NCBI RefSeq assembly: GCF_020531905.1
Contig: NZ_JAJAWG010000007.1
Coordinates: 1-64,000, forward strand
Length of the DNA: 64,000 nucleotides
Reading direction: 5' to 3'
Origin: Deefgea salmonis
GTDB taxonomy: Bacteria > Pseudomonadota > Gammaproteobacteria > Burkholderiales > Chitinibacteraceae
The notes beneath the pieces were generated by a model, which worked only from the letters and a program-made list of their open reading frames with translations, made no database searches and had not been told where the DNA came from. Shown in pieces: positions 35,630 to 45,907 of the stretch. The translations under genes and the position numbers were made by a program. Position 1 is the stretch's first letter. Each line of letters begins with the position of its first letter.

Positions 35630-36487
35630 ATGGGCAATGCGATGACACTTTCAACATTATCGATTGGCGATAGTATTGAACGTTATATTCAGCGCGTTAA
35701 TGCGGTACCTATGCTGTCACCTCAAGAAGAGCACGATTTGGCGACACGACACCAAGAAAGTGGTGACGTGGAGGCCGCGCGTCAGCTTGTGATGTCCCAC
35801 TTGCGCGTCGTCGTTTCGATCGCGCGAGGTTATAGTGGCTATGGTTTACCACAAGCTGATTTGATTCAAGAAGGTAATATTGGTTTAATGAAAGCGGTTA
35901 AACGCTTTGAAGCCACACGCGGTGTGCGCTTGTATTCATTTGCAGTGCATTGGATTAAAGCTGAGATCCATGAGTATATTTTGCGCAATTGGCGCTTAGT
36001 GCGGATTGCAACGACTAAAGCACAGCGTAAATTGTTTTTTAATCTGCGCTCGATGAAAACCAGTTTTGCGGCATTAACCCATAAGCAAGCGCAAGAAATC
36101 GCGGATGATTTAGGTGTTAAGCCCGAAGAAGTGCTTGAGATGGAAACGCGCATGACCGGCCAAGACATTGCGCTGATTGCAGATGACAGCGATGATGACG
36201 GCTATGCCCCTATAGATTGGTTAGCTGATAGCCATAATGAGCCGACTGCGGCCATGGCAAGGGTTGCGACCGATCGTTTGCAGTCAAGCGGTATTTCAGA
36301 GGCCTTAGATGGTCTTGATGAGCGTAGTCGCCGTATTATTGAGGCGCGTTGGTTGACCGATGAGGGCGAGTCTTTGACGTTGCATGATTTGGCTGCCGAA
36401 TTTAAAGTTTCAGCCGAACGAATTCGGCAAATCGAGGCTAAAGCATTGCAAAAAATGAAGCAAACTTTGTTGCCAGCTACAGTTTAA
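35630..36487 (+). CDS. rpoH: Heat-shock sigma factor sigma-32
   Basis: 285 residues from ATG 35630, with AGGAG nine bases upstream. Region 2 includes GLPQADLIQEGNIGLMKAVKRF and YSFAVHWIKAEIHEYILRNWRLVR. The RpoH box QRKLFFNLR near 131-139 is diagnostic of sigma-32. Region 4 is LDERSRRIIEARWL with the HTH TLHDLAAEFKVSAERIRQIEAKAL. It directs RNA polymerase to chaperone and protease genes after heat. The CIRCE element ahead of it implies transcriptional control by HrcA in addition to the usual post-transcriptional control. Confidence 0.98.
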   Translation: MGNAMTLSTLSIGDSIERYIQRVNAVPMLSPQEEHDLATRHQESGDVEAARQLVMSHLRVVVSIARGYSGYGLPQADLIQEGNIGLMKAVKRFEATRGVRLYSFAVHWIKAEIHEYILRNWRLVRIATTKAQRKLFFNLRSMKTSFAALTHKQAQEIADDLGVKPEEVLEMETRMTGQDIALIADDSDDDGYAPIDWLADSHNEPTAAMARVATDRLQSSGISEALDGLDERSRRIIEARWLTDEGESLTLHDLAAEFKVSAERIRQIEAKALQKMKQTLLPATV

Positions 36488-36506
36488 ATAAAGAAAAATC
36501 AAAAAT

Positions 36507-36534
36507 GAGCGCCATAATCGGCGCTCTTTTTTTT
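36507..36534 (+). terminator. Terminator of rpoH
   Basis: GAGCGCC and GGCGCTC pair around a 6-base loop and are followed by eight T, 20 bases after the rpoH stop. Confidence 0.9.
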
Positions 36535-36550
36535 GGACAATTTTTGATTG

Positions 36551-36721
36551 TTAGGCACGAAAAAAATGCCAAGTGATGGCAATCATACTGGCAGCGATGA
36601 GTGTCGCTGCGCTGATTTTACTGATTCGGTGCAATTCTTTGCGGTGTGCCGGATGAAGGCGACGCCAAGCAAAATGGGCGGTGAGCAAAAATATGCACAG
36701 ATAAAGTAGCTTGCTGCTCAT
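36551..36721 (-). CDS. Small membrane protein of unknown function (56 residues)
   Basis: Minus-strand frame MSSKLLYLCIFLLTAHFAW...FFRA. It has two hydrophobic segments (residues 3-16 and about 37-53) around a basic loop rich in Arg, His and Lys (RRLHPAHRKELHR). This hydrophobic-basic-hydrophobic layout is typical of a real small inner-membrane protein rather than chance. No good ribosome binding site is visible, and the family is not recognised. It fills the otherwise gene-free gap between rpoH and mraZ, read convergently with rpoH. Confidence 0.55.
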   Translation of the reverse strand: MSSKLLYLCIFLLTAHFAWRRLHPAHRKELHRISKISAATLIAASMIAITWHFFRA

Positions 36722-36885
36722 GAATGAAAGTGCACGGGGTGTCCGGTGGTCGGGATGTTGCGGTTGAGTATTGTCTTATTTCTTACAGTACTTAATGTAT
36801 TACCTTAGATTTCGACTCTTTCGTGTTTATTTTTAAGACTTTTATGAATAAAAAATATTTTTAACTAAGTCATTGTATCAAAAGA

Positions 36886-36922
36886 TAAAAAAACTGGCGC
36901 AACTTGTGCCAGTTTTTTTTTT
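36886..36922. terminator. Bidirectional terminator-like hairpin before the dcw cluster
   Basis: ACTGGC and GCCAGT pair around a 9-base loop, flanked by A and T runs that give U tails in both directions. It insulates the dcw promoter from upstream transcription. Confidence 0.65.
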
Positions 36923-36930
36923 GCTCTATA

Positions 36931-36965
36931 GTGGGTTTCGGTGGGGTAAAGTGGGTAAAAGTGTA
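36931..36965 (+). promoter_or_regulatory. MraZ-binding repeats and mraZ promoter
   Basis: GTGGG occurs at 36931, 36941 and 36951, with a degenerate GTGTA at 36961, exactly 10 bases apart. This matches the known MraZ operator (GTGGG repeats with 5-base spacers). A consensus TATAAT follows at 36970-36975, with a weak -35 region lying inside the repeats, consistent with autorepression of the dcw cluster. Confidence 0.8.
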
Positions 36966-37057
36966 TTTTTATAATCACTTTTTCGCTAAAATTGCACTGC
37001 AGGTAGATTGACAGGCTTTTGAATCGCATTAGCGAACAAATAGGGGCGTCTGCATAC

Positions 37058-37489
37058 ATGTTGGGTGGTGTGTCATCTCTTTCATTGGACAGTAAAGGGC
37101 GCTTAGCGATGCCGGCTAAGTACCGTGCTTTATTGTCTGCGGCAGGGCGACTGGTGATTACCATTGATCCGGCGGGATGCGTGCTGATTTACCCTGAAGC
37201 GCAATGGATTCCTGTTCGAGATCAGCTCAATACCTTGTCTGGCTCAAAAATGTCGGTGCGCCGTTTAATCGTGGGTCACGCTGAAGAAATCGAAATGGAT
37301 ACAGCGGGCCGTATTTTAATCCCTGCGACTTTAAGGCAACGCGCGCAACTGAATAAGGCGGTTGCATTGGTGGGTATGGGTAATAAATTCGAATTGTGGG
37401 ATGAAGCTAAATGGAATGCCGTGACGGATTCTGTAATGGCGATGGATCCGCATGATTTAGAAAACAATATGGAAGGAATCGTGCTTTGA
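37058..37489 (+). CDS. mraZ: Transcriptional regulator MraZ
   Basis: 143 residues from ATG 37058 ([23 protein letters not shown]). Two AbrB-like DxKGR/DxxGR repeats are seen: [14 protein letters not shown] near 10-23 and [15 protein letters not shown] near 84-98. It binds repeated GTGGG boxes as a ring-shaped oligomer and represses its own cluster. First gene of the dcw run; its stop overlaps the TTG start of rsmH by two bases. Confidence 0.96.
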   Translation: MLGGVSSLSLDSKGRLAMPAKYRALLSAAGRLVITIDPAGCVLIYPEAQWIPVRDQLNTLSGSKMSVRRLIVGHAEEIEMDTAGRILIPATLRQRAQLNKAVALVGMGNKFELWDEAKWNAVTDSVMAMDPHDLENNMEGIVL

Positions 37490-38436
37490 GTGAAGTGGTT
37501 GGAACAAACTTCGTGCATTGCACGGTATTGCTCAACGAGGCCGTGGATGCGCTAGCGATCCAGCCCGATGGCATTTATGTGGATTGTACGTTTGGCCGTG
37601 GTGGCCATTCTCGATTGATTTTGTCCAAATTAGGACCCAATGGTCGCTTAATCGCATTTGATAAAGATTTATATGCGATTGCCGAAGCCGCAACGATTAC
37701 AGACCCTCGTTTCACGATTGTGCACGAGGGCTTTGTCACGTTAGCCGAATCACTTGGGCAACTTGGGATCGAGAAAATTGATGGTTTATTGATGGATTTA
37801 GGCGTGTCATCACCGCAATTGGATGATGGCGCACGCGGATTTAGCTTTAGATTTGATGCGCCCTTGGATATGCGTATGGATACGACCCGAGGGCAAACGG
37901 CGGCTGAATGGCTCAATTTAGCCGAAGAAAAAGACATTGCAGAGGTGGTAAAAGATTATGGCGAAGAACGGTTTGCTCGGCAGGTTGCAGCAGCGATTGT
38001 TACGCGTAGGGCAAGCAAACCTTTTGCTACAACAGGAGAACTTTCCGAGGTCGTGGCAACGGCTGTCCGCACCCGTGAGCCGGGCCAGAACCCGGCGACG
38101 CGCACCTTCCAAGCTATACGGATTTATATCAATCGTGAGCTTGAGGAGCTGTCGCTAGCACTGCCTCAAGCTTTGCGCTTGCTGAAAACTGGTGGGCGCT
38201 TATCGGTGATTGCATTTCACTCTCTGGAAGATCGCATCGTCAAACGGTTTATTCAAGACGCCGCCAAGGGCGATCATTTGCCTTCGCGTTTACCGATTCG
38301 TGCCAGTGAAATTGCCGCTGCACCATTGCAGGTTATCGGTAAGCCGATTCGCGCCTCAGAGATCGAAATTAAAGCCAATCCGCGTGCACGCAGTGCAATT
38401 TTGCGGGTGGCAGCACGCACAGCGGGGCCTTTGTGA
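37486..38436 (+). CDS. rsmH: 16S rRNA (cytosine1402-N4)-methyltransferase
   Basis: 316 residues, starting with TTG at 37486 just before the mraZ stop; AAGGAA lies seven bases upstream. [33 protein letters not shown] is the SAM-binding opening, [19 protein letters not shown] and [17 protein letters not shown] are family blocks, and [17 protein letters not shown] is the catalytic end. It methylates C1402 in the decoding centre. The rare start codon may keep its level low relative to mraZ. Confidence 0.97.
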   Translation: MSEVVGTNFVHCTVLLNEAVDALAIQPDGIYVDCTFGRGGHSRLILSKLGPNGRLIAFDKDLYAIAEAATITDPRFTIVHEGFVTLAESLGQLGIEKIDGLLMDLGVSSPQLDDGARGFSFRFDAPLDMRMDTTRGQTAAEWLNLAEEKDIAEVVKDYGEERFARQVAAAIVTRRASKPFATTGELSEVVATAVRTREPGQNPATRTFQAIRIYINRELEELSLALPQALRLLKTGGRLSVIAFHSLEDRIVKRFIQDAAKGDHLPSRLPIRASEIAAAPLQVIGKPIRASEIEIKANPRARSAILRVAARTAGPL

Positions 38437-38732
38437 CGCGTTTGAATATGTTTTTGTTGGCGGTTTTGGTGATTTGCGCCTTGGCGGTCATCACCAGCCG
38501 ACATAAGTCGCGAAAACTATTTATTGAGTTGCAAAAAGAAGATGTACTCACTCGTAAGCTTGACGTTGAGTGGGGGCAATTGCAACTCGAGCAAAGCACT
38601 TGGGCGATGCATTCGCGGATCGAGCAAGAAGCTGGACACAATTTGGAAATGCAAGTGGCACCCTCGAATCGCACTCAGGTTATTTTGGAGCACGGTGAAC
38701 TCGTGAAGCAACCTGAGGTTAAAGATCTGTAA
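38433..38732 (+). CDS. ftsL: Cell division protein FtsL
   Basis: 99 residues from a GTG start overlapping the rsmH stop. A short cytoplasmic end, one membrane helix (about 6-23), then a leucine-zipper-like coiled coil ([26 protein letters not shown]) in the periplasm. It forms the FtsQLB bridge that activates septal wall synthesis. Small and variable, but size, topology and position between rsmH and ftsI are decisive. Confidence 0.94.
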   Translation: MTRLNMFLLAVLVICALAVITSRHKSRKLFIELQKEDVLTRKLDVEWGQLQLEQSTWAMHSRIEQEAGHNLEMQVAPSNRTQVILEHGELVKQPEVKDL

Positions 38733-40582
38733 TGATGACAGCAGGAAAAACGGCGGCAAGCCGTCGTCGACCCAAGTATGCAGTAGTCCCCAAATTAGAA
38801 CGCTGGCGAGTCTGGACGGTATTGGGTGGTTTGATGCTGTTGTTTGCCGGCTTATTGGGTCGCGGTTTGTATTTGCAAATGTGGAATGAAGGTTTTTTGC
38901 AAGACCAAGGCGATGCACGCTATCGCCGGGTGTTAAAACTAGAAGCCAATCGCGGCATGATTACCGATCGTAATGGTGAGCCGTTGGCGATTTCCACACC
39001 GGTTCAGTCGATTTGGATGAGCCCTCGCAGCATGTTGATTTTGCCAGCAGGGCAGCAGCGTGCCGAAGATTGGAAGCCGGCGAACGATGATGAGCTGATG
39101 CCGTTGTCGCTGGATGAAGTTAAAAAATTAGAAACGCATTTGCAGTTAAAAGCGGGTGAGTTGCTAACAAAATTGACCGCATCACGAAAAAACTCGCAAG
39201 GCAAAGAAATAAAATCAGATTTTCTGTGGGTGAAACGACATATCTCACCTGCCGATGCAAAAAAACTGATGGCGATGAAAATCCCCGGAGTCTATTCGCA
39301 AACTGAATATCGCCGTTATTACCCGGCCGGTGAAGTGATGGCCCATATTGTCGGTTTTACCGACATTGATGGCAAAGGGCAGGAAGGTTTTGAATTAACG
39401 CGGGAAAAAATGCTGGCGGGTAAGCCAGGCTCTCGCACAGTGATTCGAGATCGTCGTGGCTACATTGTTGAAGACGTTTCAACGATCGTGCCACCGCAAG
39501 AAGGACAAACATTGCAGCTGTCGATTGATCGCCGGATTCAATATTTAGCCTACCGCGAGCTGAAAAACATGGTCGATAGCTCCGGTGCAGTGGGCGGCGC
39601 GATTGTGGTGCTGGACGCGCAAACCGGAGAAGTGTTGGCCTTGGCCAACGCGCCGTCTTACAACCCCAATAGTCGCGCTCGAATTGACCCAGCGCATAAA
39701 CGCAATCGCGCGCTAACCGACTTGTATGAGCCCGGTTCGACGATGAAAGCGGTGACGGTGGCGATGGCACTCAATGCGGGCAAAGTCACACCGCATACGG
39801 TGATTCAAACGGGCAATGGCACGATGGCTATCGGTCCAAATCGAGTGAAAGATGATCATTCGGTGGGGGCGGCAACGGTGGAAACCATTATGCAAAAATC
39901 ATCTAACGTCGGCGTGGCGAAGATGGCCTTGATGATGGACCGTGAGTCAAAATGGAATTTTTATAAAGACGTTGGTTTTGGCGAAGCGCCGCACACCGGC
40001 TTTCCTGGTGAAGCTGCTGGCCGGATTCGACCTTGGAAAAATTGGCGGCCGATTGAAGAGGCCACAATGGCGTTTGGCTACGGGATGTCAGTGAGCTTAA
40101 TGCAAATGGCGCGCTCGTATCAGTTGTTTGCAGGCAATGGCGAAATTCACCCGGTGACCTTTACCAAATTGGTTGCGCCAGCACCTGGCAAGCCAGTGAT
40201 CTCAGCGCAAACTGCAGAGCAAGTTCGCAAGATGCTCGAAATGGTGACCTTACCCGGTGGGACGGCCACTCGGGCGCAAGTGGTGGGGTACCGCGTTGGT
40301 GGTAAAACGGGCACCGCCAAAAAACTGGTCGGTGGTAAGTATTCGGATACGGCACGTGTGGGTTCTTTTGTCGGCTTAGCGCCGATTTCAAATCCACGCT
40401 TAATTGTTGCGGTGATGATCGATGAGCCCTCTTTTGCGATGCGTTACGGTGGTTTAGTTGCAGCACCGATTTTTAGTAATGTGGTGGCTGGAAGTTTGCG
40501 GATGTTAGGTGTGCCACCGGATGCGCCAACGAGCAATATTTTCTTGCCCAATACCGAAGCCGAAGTAAAGGAAGAAACATGA
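38732..40582 (+). CDS. ftsI: Septal transpeptidase PBP3
   Basis: 616 residues. One N-terminal membrane helix (about 30-50), then the pedestal domain (RYRRVLKLEANRGMITDRNGEPLA). The penicillin-binding domain has the active serine in EPGSTMK near 333-339, SSN in MQKSSNVGVAKMA, and KTGTA near 524-528. It cross-links septal peptidoglycan in the periplasm with FtsW. It shares one base with the ftsL stop, and its stop overlaps murE by four bases. Confidence 0.98.
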   Translation: MMTAGKTAASRRRPKYAVVPKLERWRVWTVLGGLMLLFAGLLGRGLYLQMWNEGFLQDQGDARYRRVLKLEANRGMITDRNGEPLAISTPVQSIWMSPRSMLILPAGQQRAEDWKPANDDELMPLSLDEVKKLETHLQLKAGELLTKLTASRKNSQGKEIKSDFLWVKRHISPADAKKLMAMKIPGVYSQTEYRRYYPAGEVMAHIVGFTDIDGKGQEGFELTREKMLAGKPGSRTVIRDRRGYIVEDVSTIVPPQEGQTLQLSIDRRIQYLAYRELKNMVDSSGAVGGAIVVLDAQTGEVLALANAPSYNPNSRARIDPAHKRNRALTDLYEPGSTMKAVTVAMALNAGKVTPHTVIQTGNGTMAIGPNRVKDDHSVGAATVETIMQKSSNVGVAKMALMMDRESKWNFYKDVGFGEAPHTGFPGEAAGRIRPWKNWRPIEEATMAFGYGMSVSLMQMARSYQLFAGNGEIHPVTFTKLVAPAPGKPVISAQTAEQVRKMLEMVTLPGGTATRAQVVGYRVGGKTGTAKKLVGGKYSDTARVGSFVGLAPISNPRLIVAVMIDEPSFAMRYGGLVAAPIFSNVVAGSLRMLGVPPDAPTSNIFLPNTEAEVKEET

Positions 40583-42069
40583 AGCCTGCGAGTTGGGAAT
40601 TGCCTGCTTTTGATTTAACGGCGCTGATTGAGCTGCAATCGGGTCGTCCTTTGGTGGCCGATAGCCGCAAAGTGCAAGCCGGTGATGTGTTTATGGCGTT
40701 TCGTGGTGAATATGTCGATGGTCGGCAATTTATTGCCGATGCGCTGGCCAATGGTGCCGCAGCGGTGATTTGGGAAGCTGACGATTTTGTGTGGAATCCG
40801 GCATGGGATGTCCCCAATTTGGCGGTGCCAGCACTCCGTGATCAGGCGGGTATTGTTGCCTGCGCCTTGATGGGTAATGATTCTGGACTAATGCCTATAG
40901 TAGGTATTACCGGAACTAATGGCAAAACCTCGATCGCCAATTGGTTGGCGCAAGCGTTTGATTTATTGGGCAATAAAGCCGGCGTTTTAGGCACATTAGG
41001 CAATGGTTTTGTTGGGGAATTAGTCGAATCAACCCACACCACTTTGGATCCTTTGGCCTTGCAAGGCTGGTTAGCCAAGTTCAAAGCCAGTGGCGCAACG
41101 CACGTGGCGATGGAAGTTTCCTCGCATGGTTTAGAGCAAGGTCGTGCGCATGGCGTGCCATTTAAAACGGCCGTTTTTACCAATCTGACTCGTGACCATT
41201 TGGATTATCACGGCACCATGGCTGCGTATGCCACCGCCAAGGCCAAATTGTTTCAGTGGGATGGATTACAAAACGCGGTGATTAATGCTGACGATGCTTT
41301 TGGCCGTGAACTCCTTGAATTTACCAGCGCCCCTAAAGTGTATGGCTATGGTTTTGAGCATGGCAATTTACGCGTTAAGCACTTTGAATCTTCGCTCGAT
41401 GGCCTCTCTTTGGTGGTTGATACGCCGGTGGGATCGGGCGCGATTAATTCGCCCTTATTAGGGCGTTTTAATGTCAGTAATTTACTCGCCTGCTTGGGGG
41501 TTTTGCTCGCCGATGGCGTGGCACTGGATGACGCTTGCCGGGTGCTGGGCCAAATTCGTTCGGCACCGGGCCGAATGCAGTGCTTGGGTGGTTCGGGCAA
41601 GCCTTTAGTTGTTATCGATTACGCGCATACGCCAGATGCTTTAGAAAAAGCCTTACTGACTTTGCGCGACGTGATGCCGCAAGGCGCGCGTTTATATTGC
41701 GTGTTTGGTTGCGGTGGCGATAGAGACAATGGTAAGCGCCCTTTGATGGGGGAGATTGCTTGCCGTTTGGCCGACTCGGTGGTGATTACCAGTGATAATC
41801 CGCGCAGTGAAAAACCGCAGGCGATTATTCAGCAAATTATTGCTGGCGTAGAAGGGGTGCCAGGCAATGGCGAAGCCAACTATGCGATTGAATCAGATCG
41901 TGGCTTTGCGATTACTGACACCATTGAAATGGCCAGCGCCAACGATGTGATTTTAATTGCTGGCAAAGGGCATGAAACCTATCAAGAAATCGAAGGTGTG
42001 CGTCATCATTTTGATGATGTTGAAGTGGCTAGCCAAGCGCTCGCCAAAAAAGTAATAAGGAAGTCATGA
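40579..42069 (+). CDS. murE: UDP-MurNAc-tripeptide synthetase (meso-diaminopimelate adding)
   Basis: 496 residues. It adds the third residue to the cytoplasmic peptidoglycan precursor. ATP site GITGTNGKTS near 111-120. THTTLDPLALQGWLAKF and EVSSHGLEQGRAHG are substrate blocks. SDNPRSEKP contains the DNPR motif that selects meso-diaminopimelate over lysine. GKGHETYQ is near the end. It overlaps both neighbours by four bases. Confidence 0.98.
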   Translation: MKPASWELPAFDLTALIELQSGRPLVADSRKVQAGDVFMAFRGEYVDGRQFIADALANGAAAVIWEADDFVWNPAWDVPNLAVPALRDQAGIVACALMGNDSGLMPIVGITGTNGKTSIANWLAQAFDLLGNKAGVLGTLGNGFVGELVESTHTTLDPLALQGWLAKFKASGATHVAMEVSSHGLEQGRAHGVPFKTAVFTNLTRDHLDYHGTMAAYATAKAKLFQWDGLQNAVINADDAFGRELLEFTSAPKVYGYGFEHGNLRVKHFESSLDGLSLVVDTPVGSGAINSPLLGRFNVSNLLACLGVLLADGVALDDACRVLGQIRSAPGRMQCLGGSGKPLVVIDYAHTPDALEKALLTLRDVMPQGARLYCVFGCGGDRDNGKRPLMGEIACRLADSVVITSDNPRSEKPQAIIQQIIAGVEGVPGNGEANYAIESDRGFAITDTIEMASANDVILIAGKGHETYQEIEGVRHHFDDVEVASQALAKKVIRKS

Positions 42070-43430
42070 TGTTGAATTTGCAGGAAACCGCGCAAGCGCT
42101 CAATGGCCTTCTTGCGGGCGCGCCCGAAGTGGTCTTTAGCCGGGTCACGACCGATAGTCGTGACATTCGCGTTGGTGATTTGTTTGTCGCTTTAAAAGGC
42201 GAGCACTTTGATGCGCACGATTTTGTTGAACAAGCTTTGGCGCAAGGCGCGGTTGCAGCTCTCGTTGAAAAAGACGGTGACGGTAACCGGATTGTGGTGG
42301 CGGACACTTTACAAGCGTTGGGACAATTGGCAAGGTATTGGCGCGCAAAGCACGCCGATATTCAGCTAGCGGCCATTACTGGCAGTAATGGCAAAACCAG
42401 CCTGAAAGAAATGCTGGCCAGTATTTTGGCAGTGCACGTCGGAGACGCCAGCAAAGTGCACGCGACCCAAGGCAATTTAAACAACCATATTGGCTTGCCA
42501 CTCACGGTGCTAGGGCTCAATGCCCAGCATCGTTTTGTCGTTGCTGAAATGGGCATGAATCACTTTGGTGAGATTGATTACCTAACGCGCATTGCCAGTC
42601 CAAATGTGGCGGTGGTTAATAACGCCGGCGCAGCCCATTTAGAAGCCTTGGGCTCGGTGGCCGGTGTGGCTCAAGCCAAAGGCGAAATTTTTGCCGGTTT
42701 AGTCGCCGATGGTGTCGCCATTATTAATAACGACGACGAGTTTGCTGGTTTGTGGCGGCAATTGGCGGGTGAGCATCAGTGTGTGTCATTTGGATTGCAA
42801 GACGCTGAAATCAGCGCCGAGCAGATTGAATTGAACGCCCTCGGTAGTCAATTTCAATTGGCCACGCCAGTTGGAACGGCCAGTGTGCGGCTCGCGGTGC
42901 CGGGTTTGCACAATGTGCGTAATGCGCTGGCCGCGGCAGCAACGGCGCTGGCGCTGCAAGTCCCTTTGGCTGATATTGCTGCCGGTCTTTCGGCATGGCA
43001 AGGGGTAAAAGGGCGTTTGCAAGCCAAACAAGCCGCCAATGGCGCACAAATTTTGGACGATAGCTATAACGCCAATCCTGATTCGATGCGCGCGGCGATT
43101 GATGTTTTGGCGGCGATGGGGGCAGAGCATACCGTTTTGGTCTTGGGGGATATGGGTGAAGTCGGGGCAGATGCCGCAGAGCAGCATGCTTTGATTGGTG
43201 CTTATGCCCAGCAAAAAGGCATCGCCGCTTTATTCGCCGTCGGCGAACAGATGACGCATGCCGTGGGCGCTTTTGGTGAACACGGTCAGCATTTTGCCAG
43301 TAAAGCGCAATTGCTCGCGAGTTTGCGTGCCGAATTGACGCCAGAGTCGATGGTGTTGGTGAAAGGATCGCGCTTTATGCGCATGGAAGATGTTGTTAAC
43401 GAATTAGAAGGAGCACAGCCATGTTGCTGA
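42066..43430 (+). CDS. murF: UDP-MurNAc-tripeptide--D-alanyl-D-alanine ligase
   Basis: 454 residues. It joins D-Ala-D-Ala to the tripeptide precursor. The N-terminal domain shows [30 protein letters not shown] site [14 protein letters not shown] near 104-117. [15 protein letters not shown] and [18 protein letters not shown] are typical Mur ligase blocks. The ATG at 42069 is an alternative start. Its stop overlaps mraY by ten bases. Confidence 0.98.
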   Translation: MMLNLQETAQALNGLLAGAPEVVFSRVTTDSRDIRVGDLFVALKGEHFDAHDFVEQALAQGAVAALVEKDGDGNRIVVADTLQALGQLARYWRAKHADIQLAAITGSNGKTSLKEMLASILAVHVGDASKVHATQGNLNNHIGLPLTVLGLNAQHRFVVAEMGMNHFGEIDYLTRIASPNVAVVNNAGAAHLEALGSVAGVAQAKGEIFAGLVADGVAIINNDDEFAGLWRQLAGEHQCVSFGLQDAEISAEQIELNALGSQFQLATPVGTASVRLAVPGLHNVRNALAAAATALALQVPLADIAAGLSAWQGVKGRLQAKQAANGAQILDDSYNANPDSMRAAIDVLAAMGAEHTVLVLGDMGEVGADAAEQHALIGAYAQQKGIAALFAVGEQMTHAVGAFGEHGQHFASKAQLLASLRAELTPESMVLVKGSRFMRMEDVVNELEGAQPCC

Positions 43431-44506
43431 TGTTGATGCAATGGCTCGGCGAATCAGTTCGTGCCTTTAATGTCTTTAATTACCTCACTTTACGCGCTGT
43501 ATTGGCGACGATTACCGCCCTGACTATTTCATGGACTTTAGGTCCATGGGTGATTCGTAAATTGACCGAAATGAAAGTCGGGCAAGCGGTTCGGAATGAC
43601 GGCCCGCAAACGCATTTAATCAAAGCCGGTACGCCAACCATGGGCGGCACTTTGATTTTGCTGTCGATTGGTTTGACGACGCTATTGTGGGGCGACTTAG
43701 GCAATAAATATATTTGGCTGGTACTGGTGGTGACTTTGGCTACCGGCGTTATTGGTTTTGTGGATGATTATAAAAAAGTCGCACTGAAAAACCCAAAAGG
43801 CTTATCCGCCAAAGCCAAGATGTTTTGGCAGTCGGCAATTGCGATTAGCGCAGGTTTATTTTTGGTGAATTTTGGCAATGACGCAGCAACTACCGGTTTT
43901 GTCGTGCCATTTTATAAAGAAATCTTGTACCCATTTGGCGCAATTGGCTTTTGTATTTTGACTTACTTTGTCATTGTCGGCACCAGTAATGCGGTCAACT
44001 TAACCGATGGTTTAGATGGCTTAGCGATTATGCCGACGGTGTTGATTGCGGGGGCGTTTTGTATTTTTGCCTACGTGGCAGGGAATGCAAAATTTGCGAT
44101 TTATTTGGGTGTACCGCATGTACCCGGCGCGGGTGAATTGGTGGTGTTCTGTGCGGCAATGGCCGGTGCTGGCCTTGGATTTTTATGGTTTAACGCCTAT
44201 CCCGCTGAAGTCTTTATGGGCGATGTTGGCGCTTTGGCGCTCGGCGCGGGCTTGGGCATGGTCGCGGTCATTGTGCGGCAAGAAATTGTGTTGTTGATTA
44301 TGGGTGGCGTGTTTGTGGTTGAAGCGCTGTCGGTGATGATTCAAGTTGCTAGTTTTAAAACCCGCGGAAAACGCGTGTTTCGGATGGCACCATTGCATCA
44401 TCATTACGAATTAAAAGGCTGGAAAGAAACTCAAGTGGTGGTCCGTTTCTGGATTATTACCATGCTCTTGGTCTTGGTTGGCTTGGCCACCTTGAAATTA
44501 CGGTAA
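43421..44506 (+). CDS. mraY: Phospho-N-acetylmuramoyl-pentapeptide-transferase
   Basis: 361 residues with about ten membrane helices. It moves the MurNAc-pentapeptide onto undecaprenyl phosphate to make lipid [13 protein letters not shown] near 69-80, [23 protein letters not shown] and [13 protein letters not shown] are the catalytic loops with the Asp-rich sites. [15 protein letters not shown] near the end is the family hallmark. Confidence 0.98.
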   Translation: MLLMLMQWLGESVRAFNVFNYLTLRAVLATITALTISWTLGPWVIRKLTEMKVGQAVRNDGPQTHLIKAGTPTMGGTLILLSIGLTTLLWGDLGNKYIWLVLVVTLATGVIGFVDDYKKVALKNPKGLSAKAKMFWQSAIAISAGLFLVNFGNDAATTGFVVPFYKEILYPFGAIGFCILTYFVIVGTSNAVNLTDGLDGLAIMPTVLIAGAFCIFAYVAGNAKFAIYLGVPHVPGAGELVVFCAAMAGAGLGFLWFNAYPAEVFMGDVGALALGAGLGMVAVIVRQEIVLLIMGGVFVVEALSVMIQVASFKTRGKRVFRMAPLHHHYELKGWKETQVVVRFWIITMLLVLVGLATLKLR

Positions 44507-44512
44507 GCAAAG

Positions 44513-45907
44513 ATGGAACTCAAAGCAAAGCATTGTATCGTGGTCGGTTTAGGTGACACCGGTTTGGCGACCACCCGCTGGTTGGTCGGGCAAGGTGCAC
44601 AAGTGACTGTGGCCGATAGCCGCCCAACGCCGCCGAATTTGGCGCAAGTTCAAGCGCAATTGCCACAAGTTGCATTGCGTTTGGGCTCATTTAACGTCGA
44701 TACCTTTGCTGATGCCGATGTCTTAATTACCAGCCCAGGTGTGCCCTTGGCAACGCCAGAAGTGGTGGCGGCGATTGCGCGCGGTATCCCAGTGATTGGG
44801 GATATTGAATTGTTGGCTTTGGCGCTGCAAGGTCAGCCTGGCAAAGTGATTGCGATTACCGGATCGAACGGTAAATCCACAGTGACCACGATGGTGGCGC
44901 AAATGTGTGAAGCCGCCGGTAAAACCACCGTGATGGCCGGCAATATTGGCGTTCCGGTGTTGACGGCATTGGCGCAATGGCAGGCGCGTGGCGAGTGGCC
45001 CGATTTTTGGGTGTTGGAGCTATCTAGTTTTCAATTGGAAACGACTTATTCTTTGGTGCCGACGGCTGCGACGGTACTGAATGTCTCCGAAGATCATTTA
45101 GATCGTTACGCCGGAATGAAAGAATATGCGGCAACCAAGGCGCGTATTTTTAACGGCCAAGGGGTGCAAATTCTCAATCGTGAAGATGGTTGGTGTAAGG
45201 GTATGGCTGATTCAGACCAAGATGTGATTTGGTTTGGCGCAGATGCCCCTGCTGATGGCGAGTATGGTTTACTTGAAATCGACAATGATTTTAGCCTTCG
45301 CTATGGCGCAACTGAATTACTCAATGCCTCCGAATTACCGGTAGCGGGTTTGCATAATGCCGTGAATGCACTGGCCTCGATTGCCTTATGCCGTGCCGCC
45401 GATTTGCCGTTAGCGCCATTGCTTGAGGCTTTGAAAAACTTCAAAGGCTTACCGCATCGGGTTGAGTTTGTCGCCGACATCAATGGTGTCGCGTATTACG
45501 ACGATTCAAAAGGCACCAATGTTGGTGCGACTGAAGCGGCTTTAAAAGGCATGACGCGGCCGGTGGTGTTGATTGCGGGGGGTGAGGGCAAGGGGCAAGA
45601 TTTCTCACCATTACTTGAAGCCTGCGAGCGAATTTGTCGTGCTGTTTTACTCATTGGCAAAGATGCCCCGGCTTTGGCCGAGGTATTAAATGAAGCGCAA
45701 TCGGCTTATTTGCCAGATGACGATGATAATTATTTGCCGGTGATGATGTTACCGACGCTAGAAATGGCGGTCTCGGTAGCGAGTAATTTTGCCGAGCCTG
45801 GCGATGTGGTCTTGTTGTCACCGGCGTGCGCTAGTTTAGATATGTTTCGCAATTACCATCATCGCGCCGAAGTATTTATTGCCGCAGTGAAAGAGTTGGA
45901 GCAGTAA
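44513..45907 (+). CDS. murD: UDP-MurNAc-L-alanine--D-glutamate ligase
   Basis: 464 residues. It adds D-Glu to the precursor. The N-terminal Rossmann domain holds [16 protein letters not shown] site [14 protein letters not shown] near 119-132. [43 protein letters not shown] and [17 protein letters not shown] are all intact. Six bases after mraY; its last base overlaps the ftsW start. Confidence 0.98.
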   Translation: MELKAKHCIVVGLGDTGLATTRWLVGQGAQVTVADSRPTPPNLAQVQAQLPQVALRLGSFNVDTFADADVLITSPGVPLATPEVVAAIARGIPVIGDIELLALALQGQPGKVIAITGSNGKSTVTTMVAQMCEAAGKTTVMAGNIGVPVLTALAQWQARGEWPDFWVLELSSFQLETTYSLVPTAATVLNVSEDHLDRYAGMKEYAATKARIFNGQGVQILNREDGWCKGMADSDQDVIWFGADAPADGEYGLLEIDNDFSLRYGATELLNASELPVAGLHNAVNALASIALCRAADLPLAPLLEALKNFKGLPHRVEFVADINGVAYYDDSKGTNVGATEAALKGMTRPVVLIAGGEGKGQDFSPLLEACERICRAVLLIGKDAPALAEVLNEAQSAYLPDDDDNYLPVMMLPTLEMAVSVASNFAEPGDVVLLSPACASLDMFRNYHHRAEVFIAAVKELEQ

